Assembly: GCA_020055645.1 (NCBI GenBank) | Contig: CM034548.1 | Span: 9,486,001-9,550,000 of the forward strand | Reading direction: 5' to 3' | DNA from: Tomocerus qinae | Taxonomy: Eukaryota > Arthropoda > Collembola > Entomobryomorpha > Tomoceridae | DNA: 64,000 nucleotides | Part shown: positions 1 to 13,600 of the stretch, piece by piece | How the letters are laid out: every line of letters begins with the position of its first letter | How positions within the stretch are numbered: the first letter of the stretch is position 1 | Position numbers and translations under genes: made by a program | Notes under the pieces: generated by a model | What the model was told of the DNA's origin: nothing | The model's database searches: none | The model's input: only the letters and a program-made list of their open reading frames with translations

Positions 1-3000
1 GTGTGACTCTCCGTGTATACATCTCTTATAATCCTTGCTCAGTTTCCGAATATTTCTCCTTCCGTCTTTCTTGAGAACACTTTCTTTTTGTCAAACTTCT
101 TGTAGTAAATGTGCAGCCATACTGTGGAAAGTGTACAGTGGAAATAGTTGAGCTGAGTGTAAGCTGTGTAAGCATTTCTAAGGACAACTGAACAAAAATC
201 TTCTTCTCCTGTTCAACTCCAAAATGTCATGTGCACCCACATTTTGAGAAATAATCCTTCGGGTGTTTTTATTTATATTTATGTTTCCTCCATGAGAAAG
301 TTACAGAGTACAAGTTCACAGTCAACTCAATGCTGCAAATTCAATAATTTCAATTACAAAATGCCATTGCACCTGAATCATCGTTCACAACGCTCCATGC
401 ACAACGTGCTAGTGATATATTATCATTATTGTCAAAGTATTATTACAAAAATCAGCATCTTTTGATATCCGTACAATGAACTGTCTTTTGTCTTTTCCTG
501 TATTTACTTAACAAGCTTCAAAATTACTATTGCTTTGGCAGTGTAATTTTCTCCGTGCTAAATTGCCCTGCTATTAATGTTAGTTTTTAATGATAGTTAA
601 AATCCTCATTGTCCTTTATTGTCGGCTCACGACATACGCGTCTTTGTTTGATTTTTGGGACAATAGTGAATAAACTATCTCTGTACTAATTGCTTTTTGA
701 CCAACGTTGCCATTTATGTTTAAGTTAATAGCGAGAGACAGGGGCGGCAGCATTAATTGGCATATCACACTGGTTTATCTGTCTGTTACACAGTAGTAGG
801 TCAACAGCATCTGTCATTTGGGTAGCTCGTGTTACATTATTCCTACCCAAAATGCAGTACATGAACCCGGGTACTTATAGGATACTGCAGACACTGACTA
901 TCCAAAGAATCGGAGATGATTGTTGTTATATTAGTACTGCTATTCGATATATAGAGAGTAACGCCGAGTGGTAAGTAAAAGTGTTCAATTTAGTAGTTGA
1001 ACTGAATCTGTCTGCTTGGAGTCCACATTCACGTCGTCGCTACGCTGTATTCACTATTTAGGCCTAGCAAATACTTCCGAGCAAGCAATTAGCAAGGAAG
1101 GAATCCGTGAACTTAACAAGACTCGTGCAGTTCATATTACTTACCCGTCACTTGAAACGCGATGCCTCATTTTATGTGCTCCACGACGAATTATTGGTAG
1201 AGGTTCTAGCAATTTGTCAATCTTTGTTTCCTAGTAATTTTGTTTGGGAGAAAAGACAGAGACCCTAGTAATTATAATTCTATTAAATGCATAAATAATA
1301 TTCTACTTCATATTACAGTGGAGACAATCTACCTATAATATAATCGTAGAATTGAATAAATTTGCCAATCTATTTATGTATATCTGGTAGAAGAACCTAG
1401 GAAACCTGCATTTATTACGTAACGCAAAACCCCCTTCCCCATGTGCTGACTGTAACACTTTTGGATGCCTCCTCTTCCCATCAACTCCACACGTAATATA
1501 TGCACGTTCCTTAAAAGCAAAATTCACAACTTCCTCTAAACCACCAAAATGAGTTATTTCAATATTATGACATCAAAACAATAATAACAATTTACAAAGG
1601 ATGATTATTGGTGACTACGGTTGAATTGAAATAATTAAATAATGGAACAGAAATCGAATTTGAATAATGAAATTTTGCATTAATCAGCTAAATATTTCAA
1701 ATAATTAGATTCCCGACTTGGTTTAACCTTTTATGTCCATTCACTAAATCAGAATGTTAACACTCAAATCAATACTATTTGACTTTTTAAACTGTTAAAT
1801 CAATGATATAGTCTAATCTCAATTTTTCATGCATTAAGAATATTTACAATGTCATTAGTTATTCGAAAAATAATAATAATGATTACAAACAGGTCGTTAT
1901 TACATATAGGTATTTTCGAAAAATATTCGTTGCATTGTACCTCTATAGTACAAACTTAGTCTATGATAGTACAATATGTATTAATGGGATGCACATGGAA
2001 AATAGACAATGGGATGCACTGCGGAGTCATCGTGACACTGATTATATTATACGATCTAGACCAGATGTCATTTGTCAAGTTTTTATTCAAATGTTATTAT
2101 TACACGTCAATCAGGGTAGATAATACAGCAATTTTTAATCGGAATATTAAACATCTACGGTTGTTGTATTAACGTTAAAAAAATTTTAAATGGCACATTA
2201 AAACTGCTATCATTATTAAAATATGATCTGCCACAATGTCCGACGTTTAAAAACCAGTAGTACGGACTTAACGGTGGTCATTTTTCGAATTTGAAATAAA
2301 TCAGAAATGACTGTAAGGTACCCAAAAGACATAAGTTAGGCTTAAGAGATATTTGTAAATTAGACATTTAATAGTGGGGCACAAAGAGTCCTATCACATC
2401 GTGATAGAGTTGCATTATCTTCAAAGATAAAATAAAAGAGAACTCTACGATTTTTGGGATAGCGTCTTGTCGTTTTAAAAGTTAGTTCTAAGCGTTCCAT
2501 CAACAATCTATACTATGGAATGGTTCTAATAATACACCCCAAAGGTAACATACAAAGACACATAGTCTCGACTTCTGTATTTATTTTGCCTGAAGTACCC
2601 GAAGGAGCGCTATGTAGTATTTACGCTCTCGAAATGAGAGACTGAATGACCCCGAGGCAGAGTCCAGTACAATCATCACAGTCAAACGAATAAAGCAATT
2701 TAGAAAAATTGCATTATTGGAGATGTTCTTTATGTAGACAGAGTCGTCTTCTCTCTGGAAATTCAATTCGACTACTGATGACTAAGGACCATAATATTAC
2801 ACACTAATACTACAATTGTGTATAGAATCTCCAGCTTTCAATGACAGTAAAAAATCCCTGCGCCCTATAAAAGCACAGAAGCATAAACTTTATTCTTCTT
2901 GTACCTGTAATGTAATGGACTGTATGTGTATATAGGCACTACAATCGTTGTGTAATCGTGTCTCACGTTGCTCCGTTTAACTCTTGACTGATAAATATTG

Positions 3001-3211
3001 ACTCATCCCTATCCTAGAATTTTTCATGTATCTACCTGTACACAAAGAGTTTTTAGGGATGTGGCAAACGTGTGACTTATGCCTACTAAATTGCCATGTC
3101 ATCGTGTTTTAACTCAGAAAGCATATTATTAATGCCCTTTTGTAGCTTTTGCATACGTCTATCTGTATAAAAATAAATGTAACTACAAGAACAAATCACA
3201 GGGGTACTAAA

Positions 3212-3230
3212 TTAATTAATAATTAATTAA
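3212..3230. repeat. AT palindrome made of overlapping TAATTA homeodomain-type sites
   Basis: Two 9-bp arms (TTAATTAAT and its complement) meet around one base. The run contains several overlapping TAATTA cores, the usual binding site of ANTP-class homeodomains. In AT-rich DNA it may also be chance. Confidence 0.4.
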
Positions 3231-3799
3231 AAGTTTTGAAAATGCAGATACTTTATTTTATATAAAAATGTGTACCTACTTAAAAGCAAATGTAGCACTG
3301 GGCATTTGAAAATATTTTTAGGTGTAATTTTGAGTACTCCTTTTTTTATAATAATTGAGCGGCAAGGACTCGTGATTTATGCAGCCCATTTTTGCAGTTG
3401 CAGTTTTTGGTAGGTAGGATGGAGCATTAATGTTGTATAGCAAATAGGACATAGCTATCAAGGATATTCTCAATAGGATAATTATTGTGCACCTAGGTGA
3501 CTGCTGATTCTCTCTGAGAAAGTAGAAAGCGTAATTTGGTGGAAGTGCATAATGTAGATGTAAAGCAGAGAGCAAATGGGTTTCATGCTTAGACTAATGG
3601 TGATGATGACGATGGTGTTGAAGACTCTGCTTTGATTATGTCTCTTTAAATTTGTCGTTCGCCTGTGTAATGCTAATGCAAATGCATCCAAAGTGCGTAG
3701 TTATATTATGAGTGTGTAAATGTAAACGTGGTTTACCTATCTATAAAATGGAACAAATGTATTTAGATAAGGTTCAGTTCTGCAGTGCACAGTTGGTCT

Positions 3800-3815
3800 C
3801 TTGATCATGATCAAG
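3800..3815. repeat. 16-bp perfect palindrome
   Basis: The sequence CTTGATCATGATCAAG is its own reverse complement. It has the form of a dimeric protein-binding site, but no factor was identified. Confidence 0.5.
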
Positions 3816-4446
3816 TTGAGTGGCAACAGGGGAGCAAGAATGGGTTTGCTAGCTTGAGTGAATGAGCGAGTGCAGACGAATGACATTTTGCCGACAAAGT
3901 CGGAGATGTTTTAATGGAACCAGTGGTCAAAGAGCTGAGAGAGTAATGGATGGATATTATGCACTAGTGCTCTTGTAATAATGCATACGTACATAGAGAA
4001 ACATACTTATTATACAACTATAGCTAGTCATAAATATCATTAAAGGTTTCATCATAAATATAATATTGAATTATTTAAATATTCAAGGACGGGGCTTGTC
4101 GACAGTCTTGAATATACCTAACTATACGTTTTCCTAATTGATGCGGCGACAGATTATTTATCTTAACATATGTACATTAGATATTGCATGTGTCCAATTT
4201 ATTTTTTTGATATTTTGAGTAGATATATTAATACAATTTTGATACACAAACATTATGTGAACATTAAATTCCGTATATTGCCACTCTACATTTATTTTTA
4301 ACAAAGATAGACGATTACATGTTTAATAGATGCACTGTTAGAAATTAGAAATGAAGTGTTATAAGTTAGTAAGCTATTTTGAGTGTTAGATAATGAATGC
4401 TGTGGAAGGCGATAATTTTTCATTGATATTTTGTATGAACTTGCAG

Positions 4447-4688
4447 GAGCTGGAAAGAGTGGAACGAAGCGGAAAGCAAAGGAAAGTCTTAACCCAAACG
4501 CTGCGAGCAAACTATTAGCTTCACTGGGTGAAAATGGGAACAGCTCGGATACTACGACGGCAATGATTGGAAGTGCTGGAGTTGCGGATGGCAATGTGGA
4601 GAATGGGTCCGCTGAGAATAAAAAGAGAAAGAAGGCACGAACGACATTCACCGGTCGTCAGATCTTTGAGCTCGAGAGGCAGTTTGAG
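4447..4688 (+). CDS. NK7.1: NK7.1-like homeobox gene, exon with N-terminal linker and homeodomain residues 1-21
   Basis: The acceptor is AG at 4445-4446 after a T-rich run and the donor is GTTAGT at 4689. The reading frame enters in phase 1 and leaves in phase 0. The exon codes for about 60 residues rich in Ser, Asn, Gly and Ala, then a basic patch (KKRKKAR) and the N-terminal arm plus helix 1 of the homeodomain, ending in ELERQFE. The basic patch could serve as nuclear localisation signal and minor-groove arm. An in-frame ATG at 4431 precedes the acceptor and is not taken as the start. Confidence 0.88.
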
Positions 4689-7600
4689 GTTAGTAGACTA
4701 ACAACAGCCTTTGATTACAGGTTTTTCCATCCCCGTCGTCGACCCTCGGCACGTTTCCATTGCAGATTACGCTCTTTTTAATTGTCACACTACTATTATC
4801 TATCCTGCCCTTTTATTTTCACACGTCCCGAAATTCATGTCCGATCTACCGTTCGAATTCCTCAAAGACGACCTAAGGCGCAAAACTGATTCGTCGACAC
4901 CGAAAGGTCGCGCCTATTATTCACAACCACACAATGCCATGTCAAACTATGGCCTCAGGTTTCTTAGTGCAGTGGGCATAATCCACATACGCTTGCTTCT
5001 TACTTTCTTCTTTTTGTTGCAGTTTGTAATTAGTGTTTGCAATGCCAAGGTCAAATTCTTTGGGAAAATAAAAATAAATATCTTTCTATAAACGTTACTG
5101 TTCTTAAAAGATCCCCTTATCTCTCTTCGGACCCCCTTTATATTTTTCAATCAAAAAACTCTGATGTTGATTTTGGTAGAGATAGATCAGTAAAATGCCC
5201 TTTCTCATGTCTAAAGTGTGTCATTACTACAATGCATGAAGATATATACTTTATGAGTATGAAACTCAATTTGCAAAACTTTTCGGTAAAACGTATCATT
5301 TCTTAAAAGTTGCAAAAGATTCTAAGGAAAGCTGAATGATATTATCTGAAAATGATGCGATACCAATAGTTTACCCCGATGAGTTAGACTTTGTTGTCTA
5401 ATGAATAACTGCAAAGCTCTAGCTTTAGTAAAGAACGCATATTGGTTATGCTAATAAATTATGGATATTAAGTTCATAAATAGCGATGTTGGGAGACTCC
5501 AGATTTAAATTAATATTTTGGTTGAATTTCAGGTCAAGAAGTACCTTAGTTCGAGTGAGAGGAGTGCTTTGGCTCAGCTGCTGAATGTAACAGAAGTTCA
5601 GGTACGTGTTAAGTTTTGAACTGGAACTGTTGTTTTCCATCTATTAGCATAATTCATGTAACCGTTCTATCCGCACTCTCATTTGCACCGGCAAACGCAG
5701 ACTGTCTTCATCCCCTCAAATTCATGACAAGAATTTTGACTTTGAAAGACTAGATAAAATCAAGTTAGTCGGAGGTCTCCAGACTCTGCCAGCGAATAGT
5801 GTACATTATCTCATTGCACTTTCTATGTCGTAGTAGTAGTGGTAAATATCCCAAGATAATCCTTTCCATGAGCTAACCCTCTAGTATATTATACTTACTA
5901 GTATTAACGAAAATTTCCAGCACCACCGTTATAGCCATGTCATTCATACTATTAATACAGCTGCATAACTAACAGCATACTCTCCAGTCTCATATTCCTC
6001 CTTAAGGCAAGGGGACACTCTCTTTAGGTATACGGACATGAACCCACTAATGCTAATATTATTTGAGATGGAAAAAGTTTCCCCTTATTAACAAACAGCT
6101 AGGCATTTGCTTCCCTAGTTTTTAACTCCTCTACTCCATTTTATGTCAATAGGTAACCTTTTCAACTTTCTAAATAAAAGATGCAATAAAACTGATGATG
6201 ACTTTAATATTGCAGTTGTTCATAACAATTCGATTCACGCACAATATCTAGAAAACTACTATGAGTAATGATCCGATGTAGATAATTGCTAATTGAATGA
6301 CTAAAAACCATGTCAAGATGGAAAGCTTTTAAATAAGATAATTGATATTTAATTTGCAGTTACAACTAATTTACATTGAAAATTAAACTGGTCTTCAGCT
6401 TACTTGGCGTAAAACATGGACCGTTTTACATCAATTTTGATTCGTGCAAGATTTATTAAAGAGTATCATCTAGTAGCAGATCTATTAGGAGTAATATTAT
6501 TTTGGATGTGATTATTGGTTGTTAGAAATGGAATATAGAATGATAGAAATTGAAAAATTGATAGTGTTGTTGGTGATGCGAGAGAAACATTTATTCTCTG
6601 ATTGTCTGAGCTCGTTTAAACATTATAAGTAGTAATCTGGATAGGTACTCGATCAGAAGATCCAAATTTGGAAATTGTCAGTGACATTTGTGTCACCCAT
6701 GAGTCAGCAGCATGGAGCTATATTCCAAGACATTCATTCTTCCTTATCCATTTCGTGAGAAAGTCAAGTCGACTGAACGGGTCTCTTGTGCGGGGGAATA
6801 GGGATTTGAAGACGAGAGTTGAGTCGAAGTAACCTCAACCTCAAATGACTCTGTCATAACTCAAAGCTCACAATCAGCAAACTCAGTCTTTTCCATTGTT
6901 ATGCTCTGATGTGCCATGAGAGGGTAAAGCGGAGCAGTCCATATCCAGCATTACTTTTGAAATTTTATTGCTCACTCATCTATGGCTATAAGAATACCTA
7001 CTGGCTTCTAGGGAATAAAGCACTTCCACTGCTCCTCCTTACATCAACAATCCGCTCCATCAGCAGAGAACACTCAATTCCTCAGCGATGAGTGACTATA
7101 ACAATATGTACGAATTTCCTAAACTATCTACTAACTATACCACTCTATAAAATCAAGTAAATCTTCTCGTGTAATCCAGGATAAAGTTCAGAGCGGGCCA
7201 GGGAAATAGTTACGCAGAGTGCGTCCGAAACTAAGTAAGAAGGAATTCTGTTCTCGTTACCGTTCTTCTACGTTGAAAATTAAATTACAGATTAAATGTG
7301 GTCACGAAATACTTTAATGTTTTCAATATTATAACAAAATAGCACAAATTCATAACCTAACTTCGAGAGCCCTTGCTTAAAACAAAATGAAATCGGAATT
7401 ATATCCTGTAATTATGCACGTCGTGTAAGTTTGTGGTTCGATTCCTCCGTGAGATGGTGAAGAATTTGTTCAAGTTGATGTCCAATTTTTTATCTTTCTT
7501 GGGATATGGATCATTAGTTTTGAAAAATGAAAGACGATATGATAAATGTTGGCAAAAATTGAATCTGTTAGCAAATCATATTTTTCAAGTATTTCTCAAG

Positions 7601-10600
7601 ATTAGAACTATTAGAAGTATTGGCATAGTTTATCAATGAGTTTAGCTTCATATTACTGAATTTAGCGGTATCTAATTAGATATTAATAAGTTTGCCGAGA
7701 TTCGAACATCGAACATTTTGTAGAGTGGATGGAAAAGCGTAGGTGTAAATTCCGCAAAGATTGTGAAGCTTGGTTTAGTTGGTTGAAGTTTTTGAAGAGG
7801 TGCTTATACTTATGAATACTAGTTGAGAGAGAGCAAGTATTTGCAAGAGCAAAACTGCTTTCTCGTTACTGTGTATGTAGGAAACGGTGAAATTGAATTG
7901 GACATTGTATGGGACTAGACATAATCCCGTCCTAAGGATGGTTGTAGATATATCCCTAATTGAGTTGTGGTTATGGTGATTTAACGAATTATATACGATT
8001 ATATAATAAAAAATAAAATTGCATTTTCTCTCCTGAGATCTTCAACAATGAATTTCAAGAATTATCTATGGAAAAGCTACACCATGCTGTTGCAATCCAA
8101 TTTGAACCCAAACTCAAACTAAATGATAAAATAATTAGCACTAGCCATTCCCTACTCTTTAATACAGTTTTTCTATTTATTTCCGTTTTTGTTCTTAAAA
8201 TGACTTTCTCTTCTCACACATTTAAATACTCTTATTATACATGTAGCAGTATAAGAAAAAACTATTTTCAAAAGTTGGCATAAATAATTTTGTGTGCCAA
8301 ATTTGGATTAAAAAAATATTATTCTAAGACATGACTTGACTTATGTAAATCGGCGGCTGGTAAAATTACAACTGAACATTTTAATAGGATAAGGATGGAA
8401 AGATTTATAATTCGAGCAACTATTAATATAATGATGAGAGTTAAATTCAGCTTAGGTAAGTTAAGTACGTTAGTTTGAGTATAACTGGAGCGTCTCGTCT
8501 ACGTCTTTGTTCTCTAGTGGTTAATTGCTTCTTGGGATGAAGCCGAGTCTCAGCATTCCTTCGGAGTATTTGGGCAATTTATGGAAACTTTAGCCTCCCC
8601 TCCTCCCTTGCAGCAGCCTCTCTCTCACTCCTAGATTATCTATTGGAACCTCATGTGGCCACATTTAGTTCTCGGCCCTGACTTCCTTCCAGCAACAACA
8701 TCCACTCTTATTAGCCTCACTTACACCAGACCATTACGACTGGAATTCCATGCTTCGACTAGTCAACTTCACTTTCTTCTTTATGTTGTCTCAATAGGAA
8801 GTCTTCCTATCACCACTATTGCCATCCTATGACATTAAGATGACAGGAATGGCGATAAATGTTTTAAATGGCAATATAAAGATATACTGTGCTATATCAT
8901 GATCCCCTTATTGTACAGTTAGTATATCCTATTACATAAGTAACGACATATCCACATCTCTATTAACACCAACGGATCTTTATAAGTATAAATAGTTTAT
9001 TATGCTATCAATGTAAATACTAAATCCTATAATATGGCTCTTGCAGATAAATATAACATTTTAGATGAGTGCCTAATCAAAAATCCATTTAATTTAATAA
9101 TTAGTAGAACGAAATAGATTTTAAGGATAAATAATATTAGTTACTTTGTAGTATTGGATATAATATAATGAATGATATAGCGACGATTAAAAAGACACCA
9201 TGTAAATATTGAGTAGGTGTATAGATAATTGTTAAAATGATGAGTATCTGTAGTAAAGATAGTGTAATGGGTATTACCTTGGGGAAAGTGGGGAGCGTAG
9301 AGAGTGGAAAGTGACAATGAGATAGTTCTGGTAGAGATGAGACAAGTTACACTGTCTCACTCAAGTGAAGCATCCGGGCAGTGGAAATTTAAATAATATT
9401 ATAGAGGAGGCAGTCGACGCTAAATTTGTAAAGCAAAGGCTACGTGAGTAAGTGGAAATGTGAATAAATGGAAGGAAGGAACTTGACTTAGAAGATGTCA
9501 CGACAATGGGACGAACTCAAAAGGACGAAAGGATTTGTAAGTTTCATTAAGATTATTTCATTATCGTTGTAAGGAGAATGGAAGATTGTGAATCTGAATT
9601 GCAAAAAGGGTTAATCATGAAGTGTACCTACTCACTCCGCATCTCTCTCTCCTCCTTCTTCTCATCTGCCTTCGTATAATGTAGAGTGGTCGCTGTTAAA
9701 GAGCTGGGAGATTCTTATTAGTGTGTCTCAGTCTGATATCCTCCCTGCAATTGAATGCGTCGTGATGAAGTTAGAATAAAATCTCGAGTCGGGGAAATTG
9801 TTCATTTATTGTAAAGGGACTGGAGGGCAGAGGAACTCTTAAGCTCTCTTCAATTGAAAGAGCTGACCTTAAAGGGAAATTGAACAATTGATAGTTGCTA
9901 ATGGTACATGTAGTAGGCCATAACTTATAACAAGCTCTTTGTGTTAGGCTCTAGTATTATCCGGTCTGTGTATTTGCTTTTATTGCGAAACTTGGATGGA
10001 GAGAGGTTTCTTAGGATTTGTCTTGAGTTATTGAATCGATAAAGGTATGCTCTGAGAGGGATCTATGTATAGGAATATCAACAGAGTGCTAGCTAGGACT
10101 TCTCTCACACAGTAACTAAACTAAAGTGCAATTGTGTGAATTGCGAGGGTAAAAGAGTGTGAAATAGAGTTTGGAATTTGTTGGGTTGAAGGGAATGGAA
10201 GCGGAAATAGAAATGAGAGTTGAGTGTTCTATTCTCTCTCTCTTTCTCCTATATATACAGATAGTGTTATATATATTAATATTATGGGCTGGATGGCATC
10301 ATATCCTTTGACTCTTTATTCTCTATTTATTATTGTACTACAAAGTACGGCAGAGAGTACAAGTACTTAATATTATCTTTCTTTATATGTCTTTTATATA
10401 TTTTAGGTGCCGGTGAGCTAATAGTAGAAGATATTATGATAACTTGTCCTCCGCAAGTAGTTGAGTTTAGTTTGTAATATAGAGTGTTTAGCTCCTGCGG
10501 TATTTCTGTCTGTGTCACGCAATGTACATACAGAGTAGTAGGTACAACGTGCAGCCGAATAAACTTTGTTTTCGTCTCGAAAGAGAGAAATAGATGGATG

Positions 10601-13600
10601 AAGATGAGATAAAGTGAAACGAGATAATACGAGCACAAAAGGCTGTGCAGTCTCCATTCTCTTCTTACTTATGTCTATTTTCCAAACACGGCGCAAAGTC
10701 AAGTGTCAGCAGTTGGTGTTCCTTCTTCACAGCAAAATGGGTGCCTTTTCTGATTATCTCCTTTCTATATGTGTCCGTCGTGGTTATAAGTAGTACACAA
10801 GAGAGATACAGAAATGATCATCCGAGAAGTATAGGTGGATCCAATAAGACAAGCGGAAGAGATGCAAAGCGAAGAAAAGAGCCATGTGTAGGTGGAAAGT
10901 TGGAGGAAAGTGTAAAGCTGTGACAGCAAGGAGCTACAACTCTATTGATTAAAAGTCCATTGAATGTGACGGGCTGGTGGAAAATTATGTGAAAAGAGTT
11001 CTATCTTTCACGAGATGATTAAATAGACGGATGTGTGCTTAAATAGGCAGGATGCCAAATGCAAATTGGTTTGTAAAATCCTAGCCCAAATTCGTTCTCA
11101 AACGGATTTTCCGGGATGAAGGCTGCTCTGATATTAAATACGACATTTACTTGCCACACTCCCTATTTATTCTAGCAGTCATTATCTCATTTTATATTCG
11201 ATTAGTAATCCGTATTTTGTTCCTAATGAAAATGACAAAGGGTAAATTAATGGATTATTAAACAGGTGAGCTGAACATAGGTAGGTGGTTCATTTCACGA
11301 GTGGAAGCAGCTACCTACTTACTTGGAGCTCATTTCCATGGAATCACTAATTGGGATCGTGGGTGCGAAGGCTAATTGCCAGAAACCTATACTGTCCTTA
11401 TGAAATTTAGAGCTGAAAAGTACTTACACATGCTTATTAAGCTTCAGCCCTTTTTGCTCCTACACAGATATACATAAATATCTGCTGCTGTGTGACTGTG
11501 ACGTGTGTATCTGTCTTATGATTAAATACCACATGCTGTATTACAAGTACAGCACAGTAGCTAATTAGATACGCAACATTTTTAAATCCAGAGAATGACA
11601 GGGAAATGTCAAACGAGCTGATGTCACATGCAGAGACGTGCATGGCCTATACTCCATAGCAGGAGATTGTAAGTGTAGCATCTGTACTTAATCGCAATTT
11701 TGCTAGGGAAAGTTATGCAAACGTCTTCTCGGCATTAACAAATTCCTTTTCATAATAATATGGGAAGGTAGGTAGGCAGGGGATAGAGGTGGGTAGATGC
11801 CTGGAACAAGTGAGACAGCGTTTAATAGTCTTTTCCATTCGAGTTGCGAGTGAGTTGTGAAGAAGTATTTGGTAAGCGAGCTCGTGCTCTGGCCCTAACT
11901 TTTGTTAACAATATGAAATGATGTTATGATGAGTTTGAGACAGGCAGGAGAAGGAAGGAGAAAGTTGGGTTGAGACTGTGTGGATGGATGGAGGAGAGTG
12001 AGTGGAGGCAGGAAGACAATGCTGAGTGGGATGATTCACAGAATGAAAGTTTTGGAGGAAGGTAGAGGTTTACTTACTTACTTACTTACTTACTTGTGCT
12101 GCTGCTGGAAGTACATACATACATAGATACTTAGACACATAATAGACGGGTTGGTTATACAGAAAGAAAGAAAAGTGTTCGTATCTAGCAGTGAAGTAGC
12201 GATGGTGGCAAAAACATTTGAAGTGAGAAGGAAAGTCATAAGAATGTAATACAAGGATAGAAAAGGATGTGGCATGGCCTGATTGTGATGGGGAATAAAG
12301 CCTTCCAAGCTTATGGTTCACTGATGGATCGAATATGTCTGAAATTGGAGAAACAAGGAGCAAGGAAGCATTTCTGCCGAACGCAAAACGCTACTCCAGG
12401 GGGTTCCCTCTTTTTCGTCCTGTCTCTTTCCGAGAATATTTCTCCGTATAAACGATCCCCTGCTTGGCTTTCCCTCTTCCAACTTATATACACTATCCAC
12501 TTTTGTAATGTAATGTGTGTAAGAACATCGCCTAGGTAGGTACGAGCTAGGTTCGCTACTTACCATTAGGGATGTCAGCAGACTACAATAGTATTTCTCT
12601 TTGTCTGTCTTTGCAGTACTTATAGCTATGCACGTTTATGTAGGTATACTCACATGATGTAAGGTTGTAATGCATGTGTAGGTGGTGCAAGCAAAAGGTA
12701 GTAGTTACAGCTTAGCTACCTGCAGTTACATCCTTTATATTATGGTAGTCTTTCGAGAGAGTGTAATATTTATAAGCCAGTTAGGAGGTAGTTTTTGTAG
12801 TCCATTATACGAGATGCCCACATGGAGAAATATTCCATGTGGGTTGTTCACAACTTCATACTTGTACTTTATTTTATAACTGTTTAGTGAGTGAAGGAAG
12901 TTACATTAGGCATAAGTACAGTAAGTCAAGCTAAACGAAGCAAGAGCGCCAAGCAAAGGTTTTCGGAGGAGGGAGGGAAGCCCGGCCAAACCACACACAC
13001 TGACTACTACCCAGTAGGAGTAAGTAGAGTAGTGCAGCTAGATAGCGACTAAGCGAAACGAGGCTTTCACGATCATCACTATTAATATATATCTGTGTAT
13101 AATGTACGGAGTATGTGTTAGGTTAGGTTCATGGATGGTCTAATAATGTGCCTCGTCCTCTCCTACTGATCTCTGCCAACATTCATAAGGCAAATTCCAG
13201 TATAAGCGAACTAAAAGCTCTCGTCTCTCTGCCTGCGATCAAGTTGATTCCTTCTTTTCTTTGTCAGCAGAGAGTTGAGAGGAGTCGTAAGTCGTAACGT
13301 AAGAATAAAAAGGTACATTTTCTGTCTCTCTGTGTGCAAGTATAGCATAGAGGTTGATATAGTTGCTTAAATGTACTTTAGTTGCGAGACTCTGTATTGA
13401 TATTTGAGTTCCGAGTTCAGTTGGATAGAATTTGCCTTGGCTTTCTTTCCTCCTTTTTATGCTTCTGCATTGCAATGCAACGCAATCGTTTCTGTAATAG
13501 TGCACGTAATAGTTTCCCTTTTCATTCCACTTTCTTTCGGACTATCTGTTTTTCCTTTCCCTGCATCTGCTTCCTATCTGTGCTTTATATACCTAGCTGT

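Larger units (their letters stand above)
1..4446. other. noncoding flank or intron upstream of the first visible homeobox exon
   Basis: No convincing exon, RNA gene or mobile element was seen here. The stretch is AT-rich with scattered short ORFs that lack protein-like composition. It ends in a 3' splice acceptor (AG at 4445-4446) that feeds the homeobox exon in phase 1, so at least its right end is probably intron of that gene; the upstream coding exon was not found and may lie outside the window. Notable small items are an AT palindrome at 3212-3230 and a 16-bp palindrome at 3800-3815. Confidence 0.6.

Noticed and set aside
4298-4651. 117-codon minus-strand ORF over the first homeobox exon
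   Set aside because: It is antisense to a well-supported coding exon and shows no domain of its own.
4711-5091. 126-codon ORF in homeobox intron 1
   Set aside because: It lies wholly between a good donor and acceptor that reconstruct the homeodomain exactly.
7420-7460. tRNA-like T-loop (GGTTCGATTCC)
   Set aside because: The flanking stem does not pair well and no acceptor, D or anticodon arms could be drawn.
13117-13132. TTAGG-type arthropod telomere repeat (also near 38226)
   Set aside because: Only about two units at each place; too short to mean a telomeric insertion.
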